Of a stretch of DNA of 64,000 bases, positions 18,023-26,188 are shown piece by piece. The first letter of the stretch is position 1; each line of letters opens with the position of its first letter. The position numbers and the translations under genes are program-made. The stretch is from the NCBI RefSeq assembly GCF_014384895.1, contig NZ_JACRSQ010000018.1, forward strand, positions 15,453 to 79,452, given 5' to 3'. The notes under the pieces are model-generated. The model saw only the letters and a program-made list of their open reading frames with translations, did not search any database and was not told the origin of the DNA. The DNA comes from Bianquea renquensis (GTDB lineage Bacteria > Bacillota > Clostridia > Lachnospirales > Bianqueaceae).

Positions 18023-19129
18023 TCACACCTCCCATAAATACACATCCTCCGTTTCCCCCCGAAGCCTTAGAGGTGGAAATTCCTCATCCGCCATATCCTT
18101 GTAGGATACCGGCAGTATCCACATACAGGAAGCGGTGTAGGACCGCAATCTCTTATAGGCCTCCTGTAACTCCTTCCCATAATATGGCGAAATCAGAACG
18201 GTATAGGTATCCATATCCCTCATAGCCGTAACCTTTTCCAGGCAGGGGCTCATGGGAGACAGAGGCGGCAGGGAGACTTCCAGACTGGCTAAGCTCTCCA
18301 GTATAGTATGAATGTGATTTGCTCCGCTTCCAGCGGCCACCGTAATCTCCTTGTGGGTAATCACATTTTGACCATTGCAGTAGAGACTGACGGGCACGCC
18401 ATCTTCCTCATATCGGGAAGCCAGCGAGGCTGCCATTCGAATCCCCTGTTCATACAGGACCTCATTATAATGATCATTATTTTTTTCCATGTTCAAGAGA
18501 ATCTGAATGGTCTGTGTGATCGTGGAATCATGGGTGTTAACCAGCAGCTTCCCCGCCTTGGCGGACGCCTTAAAGTTGATGCTTTTAAAGTTGTCACTGG
18601 ACTGGTATTCCCGTATTCCCTTAAACATGTAGGGGTCCTCCATCAGAAAGCGCTTCGTCGCTATCTCTCCCATCATTTTCTCGTAGGGAATCAAATACTC
18701 TTGTGGATCCATGAGCTTGGGGTAGACGACCAACAGATCGCCCATGTGGATGACCTGTACCATTTTACTGGTGATAAAGAGATTGTGGCTCAACAGATCA
18801 ATGCCCTTGATCGTGTAGATTCCCCGCTTATCAAATGTAAATGGGATCTCCCGGGTGATGCGCTGGTAAAACAGAATGTTAAATAGGTCACTGCGGTAAT
18901 GCTCAACCTTCCCGTTGCGGGATATCTGAAATTTCACATAGATCCATGGCAAAGGCAGAATTTTACGGTTTGTAATGGTTTCCGTGAGAGCTGTGGCCGC
19001 CCCCTCAAACATAAACTGATCGGTAAATTTTACGCTGACCGATAGGTTTTTATTCCAGTATCTGTGATAAATCCAATTTTGAAGCCAATACAGCAGCCCC
19101 GCCACAGACAAAATCAGTACAATGGGCAT
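18023..19129 (-). CDS. DUF58 domain-containing protein
   Basis: A 368-residue protein with one N-terminal membrane segment and a DUF58 (vWA-like) domain centred at about 180-230 (DPYMFKGIREYQSSDNFKSINFKASAKAGKLLV), the family's hallmark D-x-x-x-x-RxY pattern. DUF58 proteins are encoded beside MoxR ATPases and are thought to be their partners, sometimes in envelope assembly. The gene starts 20 bases after moxR, and its stop overlaps the leader of the next gene. Function in this strain is not known. Confidence 0.85.
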   Translation of the reverse strand: MPIVLILSVAGLLYWLQNWIYHRYWNKNLSVSVKFTDQFMFEGAATALTETITNRKILPLPWIYVKFQISRNGKVEHYRSDLFNILFYQRITREIPFTFDKRGIYTIKGIDLLSHNLFITSKMVQVIHMGDLLVVYPKLMDPQEYLIPYEKMMGEIATKRFLMEDPYMFKGIREYQSSDNFKSINFKASAKAGKLLVNTHDSTITQTIQILLNMEKNNDHYNEVLYEQGIRMAASLASRYEEDGVPVSLYCNGQNVITHKEITVAAGSGANHIHTILESLASLEVSLPPLSPMSPCLEKVTAMRDMDTYTVLISPYYGKELQEAYKRLRSYTASCMWILPVSYKDMADEEFPPLRLRGETEDVYLWEV

Positions 19130-19149
19130 TGTGACCCTCTCCCTTTGCT

Positions 19150-20109
19150 TTATGCCAACTTCCAGTTCTCCATCGGTACATCCGTTGAGTCCAATATATC
19201 CCGTATCATGCCGCTGATCTGACTGGACCGGCTGCGCATGCTGCTGCGGAGGATGATGCGGTGGCCCAACACGGGGATCGCCAAATCCTTGATCTCATCC
19301 GGCGTGACATACGCGCGGCCTCGGATGGCGGCTAACGCTTGAGCGGCCCTCAACAGAGCTATGTTTCCCCGCGGGCTGACGCCCAGGGCGACTTCCTCCC
19401 GGTTGCGGGTCTTATCCACGATATCCACAGAATATGCCACAAGATCATCGTGGATGTACACTGCCTTCACAGCCTCCTGCATCTCGAGAAGCTGCCCCTG
19501 GGAACAGACGGATTCAATCTCTTCGATGGGCTGCCCTGCTATGAAACGCTTCATAATCCGCATAGTCTCACCCTTCTCCGTATACCCCATGGATAGCTCC
19601 ACAAGAAAGCGGTCCAGCTGCGCCTCCGGAAGGGGAAACGTCCCCTGGGTTTCCACTGGATTCTGCGTCGCAATGACAAAGAATGGACTCTCCAACCGGT
19701 ATGTCTGCCCGTCCACCGTAATCTGTTTCTCTTCCATGCTCTCCAGAAGGCTCGACTGTGTTCTGGGCGTCGCGCGATTGATCTCATCCGCCAGAAGAAT
19801 ATTGGTAAAGAGCGCGCCCTCCCGGAACACGAAATCTCCCTCTTTTTGATTATAATAGTTGATTCCAATCAAGTCTGAAGGCAATAAATCCGGTGTAAAC
19901 TGGATGCGCTTAAAATCCGTATCCAGCGACTTTGCCAAGGTCCTGGCCAGCATCGTTTTTCCCGTTCCGGGAACGTCCTCCAGAAGTACATGCCCCCCAG
20001 CCAACAAGGCTGTCAGCACGAATTCCATCACCCTTCTTTTCCCTACGATGACGCGCTCCATATTGTCCATGATTTTATCCGTGATGGTCTTCATTTGTTG
20101 AATGTCCAT
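19150..20109 (-). CDS. MoxR-family AAA+ ATPase
   Basis: About 319 residues. Walker A is LEDVPGTGKTMLARTL and Walker B is LLADEINRATPRTQSSLLE, followed by sensor 1 (FFVIATQNP) and the AAA lid (GVSPRGNIALLRAAQALAAIRGR), all typical of MoxR chaperone-like ATPases. I chose the ATG at 20109 (MDIQQMK), eight bases after GGAG; earlier ATGs at 20115 and 20139 are too close to, or upstream of, the ribosome site. It heads the operon MoxR-DUF58-DUF4129-glucosaminidase. MoxR proteins mature or remodel partner proteins; the target here is probably an envelope protein (inference). Confidence 0.9.
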   Translation of the reverse strand: MDIQQMKTITDKIMDNMERVIVGKRRVMEFVLTALLAGGHVLLEDVPGTGKTMLARTLAKSLDTDFKRIQFTPDLLPSDLIGINYYNQKEGDFVFREGALFTNILLADEINRATPRTQSSLLESMEEKQITVDGQTYRLESPFFVIATQNPVETQGTFPLPEAQLDRFLVELSMGYTEKGETMRIMKRFIAGQPIEEIESVCSQGQLLEMQEAVKAVYIHDDLVAYSVDIVDKTRNREEVALGVSPRGNIALLRAAQALAAIRGRAYVTPDEIKDLAIPVLGHRIILRSSMRSRSSQISGMIRDILDSTDVPMENWKLA

Positions 20110-20228
20110 ATGCATGTCTCCTTTGTTTGCTTCCAACATACTGTTCTTTTTATTGTATCACAACTGGGCTTGTTAGCAAAGAGAGAATTCAAAATAATTT
20201 TGTCTGGCACAGATTTTTAAAGACCCTA

Positions 20229-20266
20229 GGAAATGGGTACACTAGCAATAGGTTATGCCCATTTCC
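20229..20266 (+). promoter_or_regulatory. Stem-loop directly upstream of the yitT ribosome site
   Basis: GGAAATGGG (20229-20237) can pair with CCCATTTCC (20258-20266) over a 20-base loop. The Shine-Dalgarno AAGGAGG starts two bases later (20269). It has no T-run, so it is a leader hairpin rather than a terminator. Confidence 0.4.
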
Positions 20267-20282
20267 TTAAGGAGGTTTTCCT

Positions 20283-21152
20283 ATGCCCTTGACCGCGCAA
20301 AAGGTTAAATCGACGCTCTATATCCTACTCGCCATTCTGACCGGCAGTTTTCTATGTGCGCTCTCATTAAATATCTTTTATATACCGGGACAGCTTTTAA
20401 GCGGAGGCGCCACAGGCGTGGCTCTTTTGCTCCACTACCAGTTTGGGTGGTCTACAGCCCTCATGGTTTTTCTGATCAACATTCCGTTGTTTCTGCTGAG
20501 CTGGAAGCTGGTCAGCCGAGACTTCTTTGTCTACTCCCTTATCGGTACCGCTGTCTTTTCCATCATGGTGGAGTTGACAAAGGATCTGCGGCTCGCCTAT
20601 GACAGCAGGCTGACAACCGTTGCGCTGGGAGGCCTTCTCAACGGTCTGGGCATAGGCGTGGCATTTCGCGCCGGGGCTTCTTTTGGCGGAAGTGACATTA
20701 TTTCAAAGATTCTGCACAAATACTTTTCTTTCAACATGGCGGCTGCCGGTCTGGTAGTCAATATTGTAATCGTATTTTTTTCCATCTCCATTTTCGGCTT
20801 AGATCAGGCGGTCTTAACCCTGGCGGCTATGTTTATCTCCAGCAATGTGACCTCGTATGTGATCGAGGGAATGCGCTACAAACGCGCAGTCTTTATCATT
20901 ACCAAAAAAGACACGGATATGGCAGCCGCTATCCTAGCAAAAATCCACCGCGGCGTTACGGTACTGGAAGCCCGGGGCGCCTATACAGGACAAACGAAAT
21001 CTATGTTATACTGCGTCATCAGTAAACGGCAGGTCGCCCCTCTGCGCCAAATTGTCAAAGATACCGATCCACAAGCCTTTGTCACCGTGGCGGAGGCGTC
21101 GCAGGTCTATGGTTACGGCAACGGATTTTATACCATCGGGGGTGATGAGTAA
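20283..21152 (+). CDS. YitT family membrane protein (DUF161/DUF2179)
   Basis: A 289-residue inner-membrane protein. Five or so membrane segments with the conserved GGATGVALLLHY (first DUF161 half) and RAGASFGGSDIISKIL (second half) are followed by a soluble DUF2179 domain from about 205 (GVTVLEARGAYTGQTKSMLYCVI). Transport function is proposed for the family but not settled. It stands alone on the plus strand among minus-strand genes, with a strong AAGGAGG and a hairpin just before it. Confidence 0.88.
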   Translation: MPLTAQKVKSTLYILLAILTGSFLCALSLNIFYIPGQLLSGGATGVALLLHYQFGWSTALMVFLINIPLFLLSWKLVSRDFFVYSLIGTAVFSIMVELTKDLRLAYDSRLTTVALGGLLNGLGIGVAFRAGASFGGSDIISKILHKYFSFNMAAAGLVVNIVIVFFSISIFGLDQAVLTLAAMFISSNVTSYVIEGMRYKRAVFIITKKDTDMAAAILAKIHRGVTVLEARGAYTGQTKSMLYCVISKRQVAPLRQIVKDTDPQAFVTVAEASQVYGYGNGFYTIGGDE

Positions 21153-21197
21153 AATGGGGGTGATTCTGACAATCGATGGGATGAATTAAAAAAACGT

Positions 21198-21239
21198 AAC
21201 CCATGCCTTCTCCTGCTCATAGCGGAAAAAACATGGGTT
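21198..21239 (-). terminator. Terminator between yitT and the fucosidase gene
   Basis: AACCCATG (21198-21205) pairs with CATGGGTT (21232-21239). On the minus strand a seven-T run follows shortly after, which suits the converging fucosidase gene; it may also stop yitT. Confidence 0.6.
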
Positions 21240-21266
21240 TAATTATACTCCTAACCAACGTACACC

Positions 21267-22622
21267 CTAATACAGTGCAATCTGTCTCCACTCCACCGCA
21301 TCGCGGGCTGCTGTCACATGAATTCGTATCTCTGACGCAGTGAAATTGACGGGGCAGATTTTTTTGTGCCCGATGCAAGTGCCGTCGTATGCTTTCTGCC
21401 ACACACCATCCGCATCGCGGTAGCGAATCTGGAAATTCTCAACTCGCTGACCATTTTCGATATTCTCCATGAGAACCACGTATCCAATCTGTTTCGCTTC
21501 TGGCAGCTTGATTTCCACCTGGCACTGTGTATCGCTCAGAGAGGTGTTCGTCTGCGACACCCCCTCCTCCAGCATCCAATCATGCGAGAAAGAGGCTCGC
21601 AGCTGATCGCCCAGCTCTTTGAGCCGCTCCACATCCCGCGGATCGAACCGTCCATTGGGCATGGGCGGTACATTTAAGATAAAGCAGGTATTGGCTCCGA
21701 CGGAGTTCAAATACGTCGTAAACAGCCGGTCTAGAGAATGGGGTTCCTCCTCCGGGTGATAAAACCACCCGGGACGGATGGACATATCAATCTCCGAGCC
21801 GCAGAAGACCAATCCCTTAGAGTACATAATGTTGGAGAGCGCTCCGATATTTAGATCGGGAGGTTCAATCCCTTCCAGAGTTCCCTCCATAAGCGGCCCC
21901 TTCGTCTGAACCTCATGGTTCAGGAGGCAGAGCTCCGACGGAACCACTGCCCATTCTGCGTTCCGGGCACTTCCCGCCTCATTTCCACACCAGCGGACGT
22001 CCGGGCCATTAAAAATAACGGCCTTGGGCTGATATTTCCGAATGAGTTCAATATATCCCTCGAAATCGTATTCTTGCTTTCGCCCGTTGGGTCCCTCGCC
22101 GCACGCTCCGTCAAACCAGACCTCGAAGATCTCTCCGTATTCTGTCAATAGCTCTGTCAGCTGATTCTTATAGTACGTGTTGTACTCTGGCGTACCATAA
22201 TATTTTGAATTTCGATCCCAGGGAGAGAGGTAAAAACCAAATTTGATACCTCCCCGGCGGCATGCCTGCTCCACCTCTCGGACAATATCACCTTGACCAT
22301 TTTTGTAAGGGCTATTCTTAATACTGTGCTCCGTATATTTCGATGGCCACAGGCAAAATCCGTCGTGATGTTTGGCTGTAATGATCAATCCCTTCATTCC
22401 TGCTGACTTGATCGCCTCCACCCAACCGTCGCAATCCAATTCTACAGGAGTAAAGATTGCTGGATCTTCGTCGCCCAATCCCCATTCCCGGCCTGTGTAT
22501 GTATTGGGGCTGAAATGAACAAACGCATAAAATTCTGTATCAAACCATTCTCTCTGCCGCTCCGACGGCCGCACATGCGCTGCACTTTTGATAAAGTCTT
22601 GAAATGATGACAAATGCTCCAC
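21267..22622 (-). CDS. Alpha-L-fucosidase, GH29 family
   Basis: About 451 residues. The barrel shows FVHFSPNTYTGREWG, ITAKHHDGFCLWPSKYT and EVWFDGACGEG, where the Asp is the GH29 nucleophile (about residue 171 from this start). The C-terminal quarter is a beta-sandwich discoidin-like domain (QVEIKLPEAKQIGYVVLMENI). There is no signal peptide, so it probably trims imported fucosylated oligosaccharides. I prefer the GTG at 22622, ten bases after GGAGG; an ATG at 22646 with a weaker GAGG is the alternative. It follows the hexosamine-kinase-like gene by 67 bases, an arrangement pointing to host or milk glycan use. Confidence 0.88.
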   Translation of the reverse strand: MEHLSSFQDFIKSAAHVRPSERQREWFDTEFYAFVHFSPNTYTGREWGLGDEDPAIFTPVELDCDGWVEAIKSAGMKGLIITAKHHDGFCLWPSKYTEHSIKNSPYKNGQGDIVREVEQACRRGGIKFGFYLSPWDRNSKYYGTPEYNTYYKNQLTELLTEYGEIFEVWFDGACGEGPNGRKQEYDFEGYIELIRKYQPKAVIFNGPDVRWCGNEAGSARNAEWAVVPSELCLLNHEVQTKGPLMEGTLEGIEPPDLNIGALSNIMYSKGLVFCGSEIDMSIRPGWFYHPEEEPHSLDRLFTTYLNSVGANTCFILNVPPMPNGRFDPRDVERLKELGDQLRASFSHDWMLEEGVSQTNTSLSDTQCQVEIKLPEAKQIGYVVLMENIENGQRVENFQIRYRDADGVWQKAYDGTCIGHKKICPVNFTASEIRIHVTAARDAVEWRQIALY

Positions 22623-22689
22623 GGTAAATATACCTCCATCGCCCAATTTGCCTCATTGTACCATATCAAAAACGGAAGGTCAATCCCCT

Positions 22690-23799
22690 TTAATAGCGCC
22701 CCACGATGTCCTGCATAGCCGTCCATTTTGTCTCCATATCCGCCACCAACTTCATCTGGGTACGGCAGCGATCCAAGTTCTGCCGGTCCCGGTGGACACG
22801 AAAATACGTATCGCCCTGCAAATAGTCTGTTAAAAAGCGGATGCCACACTCCATGGTCATCATTCTGGCGCCCGCCGGAAGAAGCCGGCGCTCTTCCTCC
22901 GTCAACCGTCCAGCACAACCCTCCAGGAATCCTTTTGTATACATGGCAAACCGCTCCAAATCCATGGACACCTTATCCAAGTCTGGCTCATCCTCTGCCG
23001 CAGTGCTGGCTCCAAATCGAATGGAATCTCCAAAATCATTCACGGAGAATCCTGGCATTACCGTATCCAGGTCGATGACACAAATTCCCTTACCGGTCTT
23101 TGTATCGATCATCACATTGTTGAGCTTCGTATCGTTGTGGGTTACCCGAAGGGGCAATGCTCCGCTGGCATGTCGGTCCAAAAGAAGCCTGGTATCCTCC
23201 TTGCGCTCTCGCCAAAAAGCGATTTCCGCCGCTACTTCCTTCACACGTCCGCAGACGTCCGCTGCGACAGCCTCCTCCAAAGCCTCATACCGCAGCGGTG
23301 TATTGTGAAAATTTGCAATGGTCTCATGGAGTGAGCCGGCAGGATATGCGGCCAGCATATTTTGAAAATGGCCAAAAGCGACAGCACTTTCATAGAAGAG
23401 TTCCGGTGTGGCCATATCATAGGTAGTGGCATCCTGAATAAACGCATAACCCCTCCAATAGCTCCCATTGCTGTCACAGTAATACGCGCCGCCATCCAGC
23501 GCGGGAATAATGGTTAGAGTCTCCCGCAGCGGATCCCCGCCATTTCTTTCAATCTCCTTCTTGAGATATGCCGTCACGCTGGATATATTGTCCATAAGCT
23601 CCTTTGGATTGGTAAAGATCTCATGGTTAATCCTCTGTAAAATCCACTTCTGCGTCGCTCCATCTGGTTTTTGTGTCACGACAAGAAACGTATCGTTGAT
23701 ATGACCGCTCCCATAGGGCCGCACTTCGAGACATGTCCCTTCAAACGCAATATTTTCCACCGCTTCGCTGACCTTTTTGCACCGTTCCTCTCGCGTCAT
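22690..23799 (-). CDS. Aminoglycoside-phosphotransferase-fold sugar kinase (NahK-like)
   Basis: About 369 residues of the APH/choline-kinase fold. Visible motifs are the glycine-rich RPYGSGHINDTFLV, the catalytic loop RVTHNDTKLNNVMID and the metal site VIDLDTVMPG. The pattern and length match N-acetylhexosamine 1-kinases, which phosphorylate GlcNAc/GalNAc released from milk or mucin glycans. I place the start at 23799 (MTREERC) after GGAGGAGG; a longer frame begins at 23853. It is first in an operon with GH29 and divergent from a PocR/AraC regulator. Substrate is inferred, not proven. Confidence 0.72.
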   Translation of the reverse strand: MTREERCKKVSEAVENIAFEGTCLEVRPYGSGHINDTFLVVTQKPDGATQKWILQRINHEIFTNPKELMDNISSVTAYLKKEIERNGGDPLRETLTIIPALDGGAYYCDSNGSYWRGYAFIQDATTYDMATPELFYESAVAFGHFQNMLAAYPAGSLHETIANFHNTPLRYEALEEAVAADVCGRVKEVAAEIAFWRERKEDTRLLLDRHASGALPLRVTHNDTKLNNVMIDTKTGKGICVIDLDTVMPGFSVNDFGDSIRFGASTAAEDEPDLDKVSMDLERFAMYTKGFLEGCAGRLTEEERRLLPAGARMMTMECGIRFLTDYLQGDTYFRVHRDRQNLDRCRTQMKLVADMETKWTAMQDIVGRY

Positions 23800-23830
23800 A
23801 ATCCTGCGCCTCCTCCCACTCGTATCTCTC

Positions 23831-23894
23831 ATTATACGAAGTCCCTCTTGCAATTTCTAGAAATTATAGTATAATCATTAGTAAATTCGTATAA
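23831..23894. promoter_or_regulatory. Divergent promoter/operator region between kinase and PocR regulator
   Basis: A perfect palindrome AATTTCTAGAAATT (23852-23865) lies between outer inverted repeats TTATACGAA (23832-23840) and TTCGTATAA (23886-23894). A plus-strand -10 TATAAT with TTGCAA 16 bases upstream serves the regulator. A minus-strand TATAAT (23836-23831) with only a weak -35 serves the kinase, as expected for an activator-dependent promoter. Confidence 0.55.
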
Positions 23895-23935
23895 ATTCAA
23901 TTTTTCTCCTTAATTTGGCATTTGGGGGGTATCAC

Positions 23936-24760
23936 ATGGAACATCCCATCGAATTAGCAGATGTCTTGAAGGAACTTCACAACATATCAGGGTTCCGTAT
24001 TTCTGTCCATGACACTGATTTCAGGGAAATTGCGGCCTATCCCAACGAGTTAGGTCCCTTCTGCAAACTTCTACAGCAAAATCAAGAAGCCAGAAAGATC
24101 TGTGTCGCCAATGATCTGGCCGCCTTCACTAAGCTTCAGGAAAGCAAACAGGTTTATGTATACCACTGCAAATTTGGCCTGTATGAGGCTGTTGCCCCTC
24201 TCTATAACTTTGGTACCCTTGCCGGATATCTCATGATGGGCCAATGTCTGGATACCCTGTCCGATAGTCCAAGGGCAGTCTACGAGTCCGCTAGCCCCTA
24301 TGTACCGGACAAACAGAGGCTCCTAGACGCCATCTCTCAAGTACCTGCCCGCACCAAAAGTCAGATTCTTTCCTGTATCAACATTATGGATATCTGTGCG
24401 GAGTACATTACTCTCAGTCACCGCTTTGTCCTGTCGAAAACAAACTTAGCCCATGATATCAAAATTTTTCTGACCACCCATTACATGGAGAAACTTTCCA
24501 TCGATCTGCTGTGCCGCCATTTTTTCTGTAGCCGGGGAACGCTTCTCGGCACCTTTAAGAAGAAATACGGCGTAACCATCAATCAGTATTTGACGCAAAT
24601 TCGGATTGAGACCGCCACGAATCTGCTCCGCATGACGGATAAACCCATCCACGAGATCGCAACTCTGTGTGGCTTTACAGATCAGAATTATTTTTCTAAA
24701 GTCTTTCTCCATGTCATGCATCAGACGCCGAGCCAGTATCGGAAGGACTGTGAAGGGTAG
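23936..24760 (+). CDS. AraC-family regulator with PocR sensory domain
   Basis: About 274 residues. The N-terminal two-fifths is a PocR domain (ELADVLKELHNISGFRISVHDTDFREIA, then a Cys/His-bearing stretch with CKLLQ, KICVAND and YHCKFGLYEAVAPL). The last 100 residues are the AraC double helix-turn-helix (LSIDLLCRHFFCSRGTLLGTFKK and TDKPIHEIATLCGFTDQNYFSKVF). The ATG at 23936 follows a G6 ribosome site. It is divergent from the kinase/fucosidase operon and probably activates it on sensing a sugar or derivative. Confidence 0.88.
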   Translation: MEHPIELADVLKELHNISGFRISVHDTDFREIAAYPNELGPFCKLLQQNQEARKICVANDLAAFTKLQESKQVYVYHCKFGLYEAVAPLYNFGTLAGYLMMGQCLDTLSDSPRAVYESASPYVPDKQRLLDAISQVPARTKSQILSCINIMDICAEYITLSHRFVLSKTNLAHDIKIFLTTHYMEKLSIDLLCRHFFCSRGTLLGTFKKKYGVTINQYLTQIRIETATNLLRMTDKPIHEIATLCGFTDQNYFSKVFLHVMHQTPSQYRKDCEG

Positions 24761-24828
24761 CCCTCTCTTCTCCATCGCCGTAATCCCTGTATAATAGTAA
24801 TGCTACTCTATACTGTGGAGGAAAGATT

Positions 24829-25464
24829 ATGGAAAAATACGGATATATTCGTGTGTCCGCAAAGGATCAAAACCCCGAACGGCAGTTTATTGCTTTACAG
24901 GAATACCAGATCCAGCAGCGGAACATCTACGTGGATCGAATGTCTGGCAGCAATTTTTTGAGGCCACAATACAGAAAAATGCTATTGCGATTAAAGCGGG
25001 GCGATCTTATGATTATCAAAAGTATTGACCGGCTAGGGAGAAACTACGGTGAAATTTTAGAGCAATGGCGAACCATTACAAAAGAAATCGGCGCTAACAT
25101 TCGAGTCCTCGATATGCCGCTACTGAATACCGATTCTTGCCATGCCGATCTGACAGGAATCTTTATCTCCGATTTAGTGCTACAAATTTTAGCGTATGTC
25201 GCTGAGACGGAGCGCTGCTTTATAAAGCAGCGGCAGGCAGAAGGAATCGCAGCTGCCAAGGCTCGCGGAGTTAAATTTGGATCCAAACGAGCGGAACTTC
25301 CAGAAGCATTTGAACGGTATTACGAGCGTTGGAGTCAAGGGCATATTTCTCTCAGAGACGCGGCGACAGAGCTGCACATGAGCCATTCCACTTTTTATCG
25401 AAGATGCCAAGAGATCAAGTGCCAAAAAGAAATTCAGGACAAAGAAAATTGTTGCAAAGGGTAG
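24829..25464 (+). CDS. Serine recombinase (resolvase/invertase family)
   Basis: A 211-residue site-specific recombinase. The catalytic domain has YGYIRVSAKDQ with Ser10 as nucleophile and Arg8 beside it, IIKSIDRLGRNYGEI with the conserved Arg pair, a long E-helix (LVLQILAYVAETERCFIKQRQAEGI), and a C-terminal helix-turn-helix (SLRDAATELHMSHSTFYRRC, about 177-196). Length and layout are those of small resolvase/DNA invertases, not large integrases. A TATAAT lies at about 24793. Its stop codon overlaps the left arm of a 13-bp inverted repeat enclosing 72 bases, a candidate substrate for inversion. Confidence 0.9.
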   Translation: MEKYGYIRVSAKDQNPERQFIALQEYQIQQRNIYVDRMSGSNFLRPQYRKMLLRLKRGDLMIIKSIDRLGRNYGEILEQWRTITKEIGANIRVLDMPLLNTDSCHADLTGIFISDLVLQILAYVAETERCFIKQRQAEGIAAAKARGVKFGSKRAELPEAFERYYERWSQGHISLRDAATELHMSHSTFYRRCQEIKCQKEIQDKENCCKG

Positions 25465-25560
25465 ACTTTTTGAAATGCAACAACAGCGCAAGCCTTCCTC
25501 TCATGTACCCAGCCAATAGTAATGCACAGATTATTATAGCATATCTGTTTCAAAAAGTCT
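25463..25560. repeat. Inverted repeat enclosing a promoter-like segment (candidate invertible element)
   Basis: AGACTTTTTGAAA (25463-25475) and its exact reverse complement TTTCAAAAAGTCT (25548-25560) bracket 72 bases. Inside, on the minus strand, is an extended -10 element TGCTATAAT (25541-25533) that points away from the downstream gene at 25611. It lies immediately after a serine recombinase gene. Inversion would turn the promoter toward the downstream gene. A plain stem-loop is the alternative. Confidence 0.45.
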
Positions 25561-25610
25561 GCTTTGTGAAACAGGGCTGGCCAGATAAACCTAAGAGAGG
25601 AGTTTTTAGT

Positions 25611-26075
25611 ATGGCAAAAGAAACTAAATCGCTCACCTGCGCCCCGGAGAGTGAATCGGATCTCATTGAGATCTGGCAGACCTTTGGCTGGGAACTTTTC
25701 AGCACACAGGAAGTTCGCGATACGGAAAGTCATCTGGAACAGGGTTTTGGTGACACAATCAACAGTGTGACTACAACGACCCACTACATTAAGCTTACGT
25801 TTCAGAGAGATCCGGCAAATGTTCCACATTACGCAGAGTTAAAGGCACTTGAGAATGAATTTAATAGTGTTCCCTACCCAGGGGATTGTCCCACTGGGTA
25901 CAGCGTCCTAAAGATTTTCATTGGTTTCATGCTCTGCACCATCCCTGGAGTTTACATGCTGGTGAAAACGATTCTGGCCGCTTCTGCTAGGCCAAAATGG
26001 AAACAGGACTATGCTGAATATCTTGCAAAGCGGCAAGAGATTTATTCCCGTGCACAGGCGGTTGCGTGTTCTTAA
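25611..26075 (+). CDS. Hypothetical protein with one membrane segment
   Basis: A 154-residue protein I do not recognise. An acidic soluble N-terminal region of about 95 residues (ESESDLIEIWQTFGWELFSTQEV) is followed by one strong hydrophobic stretch (VLKIFIGFMLCTIPGVYMLV, about 100-120) and a basic/aromatic tail (WKQDYAEYLAKRQEIY). The ATG at 25611 has GAGAGGAG nine bases upstream; the open frame back to 25329 overlaps the recombinase and is not credible. It lies 50 bases after the inverted repeat, so it would be the gene switched if that repeat is an inverton. Confidence 0.7.
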   Translation: MAKETKSLTCAPESESDLIEIWQTFGWELFSTQEVRDTESHLEQGFGDTINSVTTTTHYIKLTFQRDPANVPHYAELKALENEFNSVPYPGDCPTGYSVLKIFIGFMLCTIPGVYMLVKTILAASARPKWKQDYAEYLAKRQEIYSRAQAVACS

Positions 26076-26142
26076 GCGCTGAGCAAAGTTTAGACTCCTA
26101 CAAAAAAGTATACATAAGCGTTTATTACACGCTGTGATCTTC

Positions 26143-26188
26143 CCGGTTATTTGGAGGACTATCCCATGGATTCATCCTTAATAACCGG
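26143..26188 (+). promoter_or_regulatory. Hairpin enclosing the ribosome site and start codon of the next gene
   Basis: CCGGTTATT (26143-26151) pairs with AATAACCGG (26180-26188). The 28-base loop holds the GGAGG (26153-26157) and ATG (26166) of the membrane-protein gene. A pyrimidine-rich tract follows, so it could also act as a weak terminator. Confidence 0.4.

Noticed and set aside
25329..25610. N-terminal extension of the hypothetical gene at 25611
   Set aside because: It overlaps the recombinase gene and the inverted repeat; the real start has a clear ribosome site at 25611.
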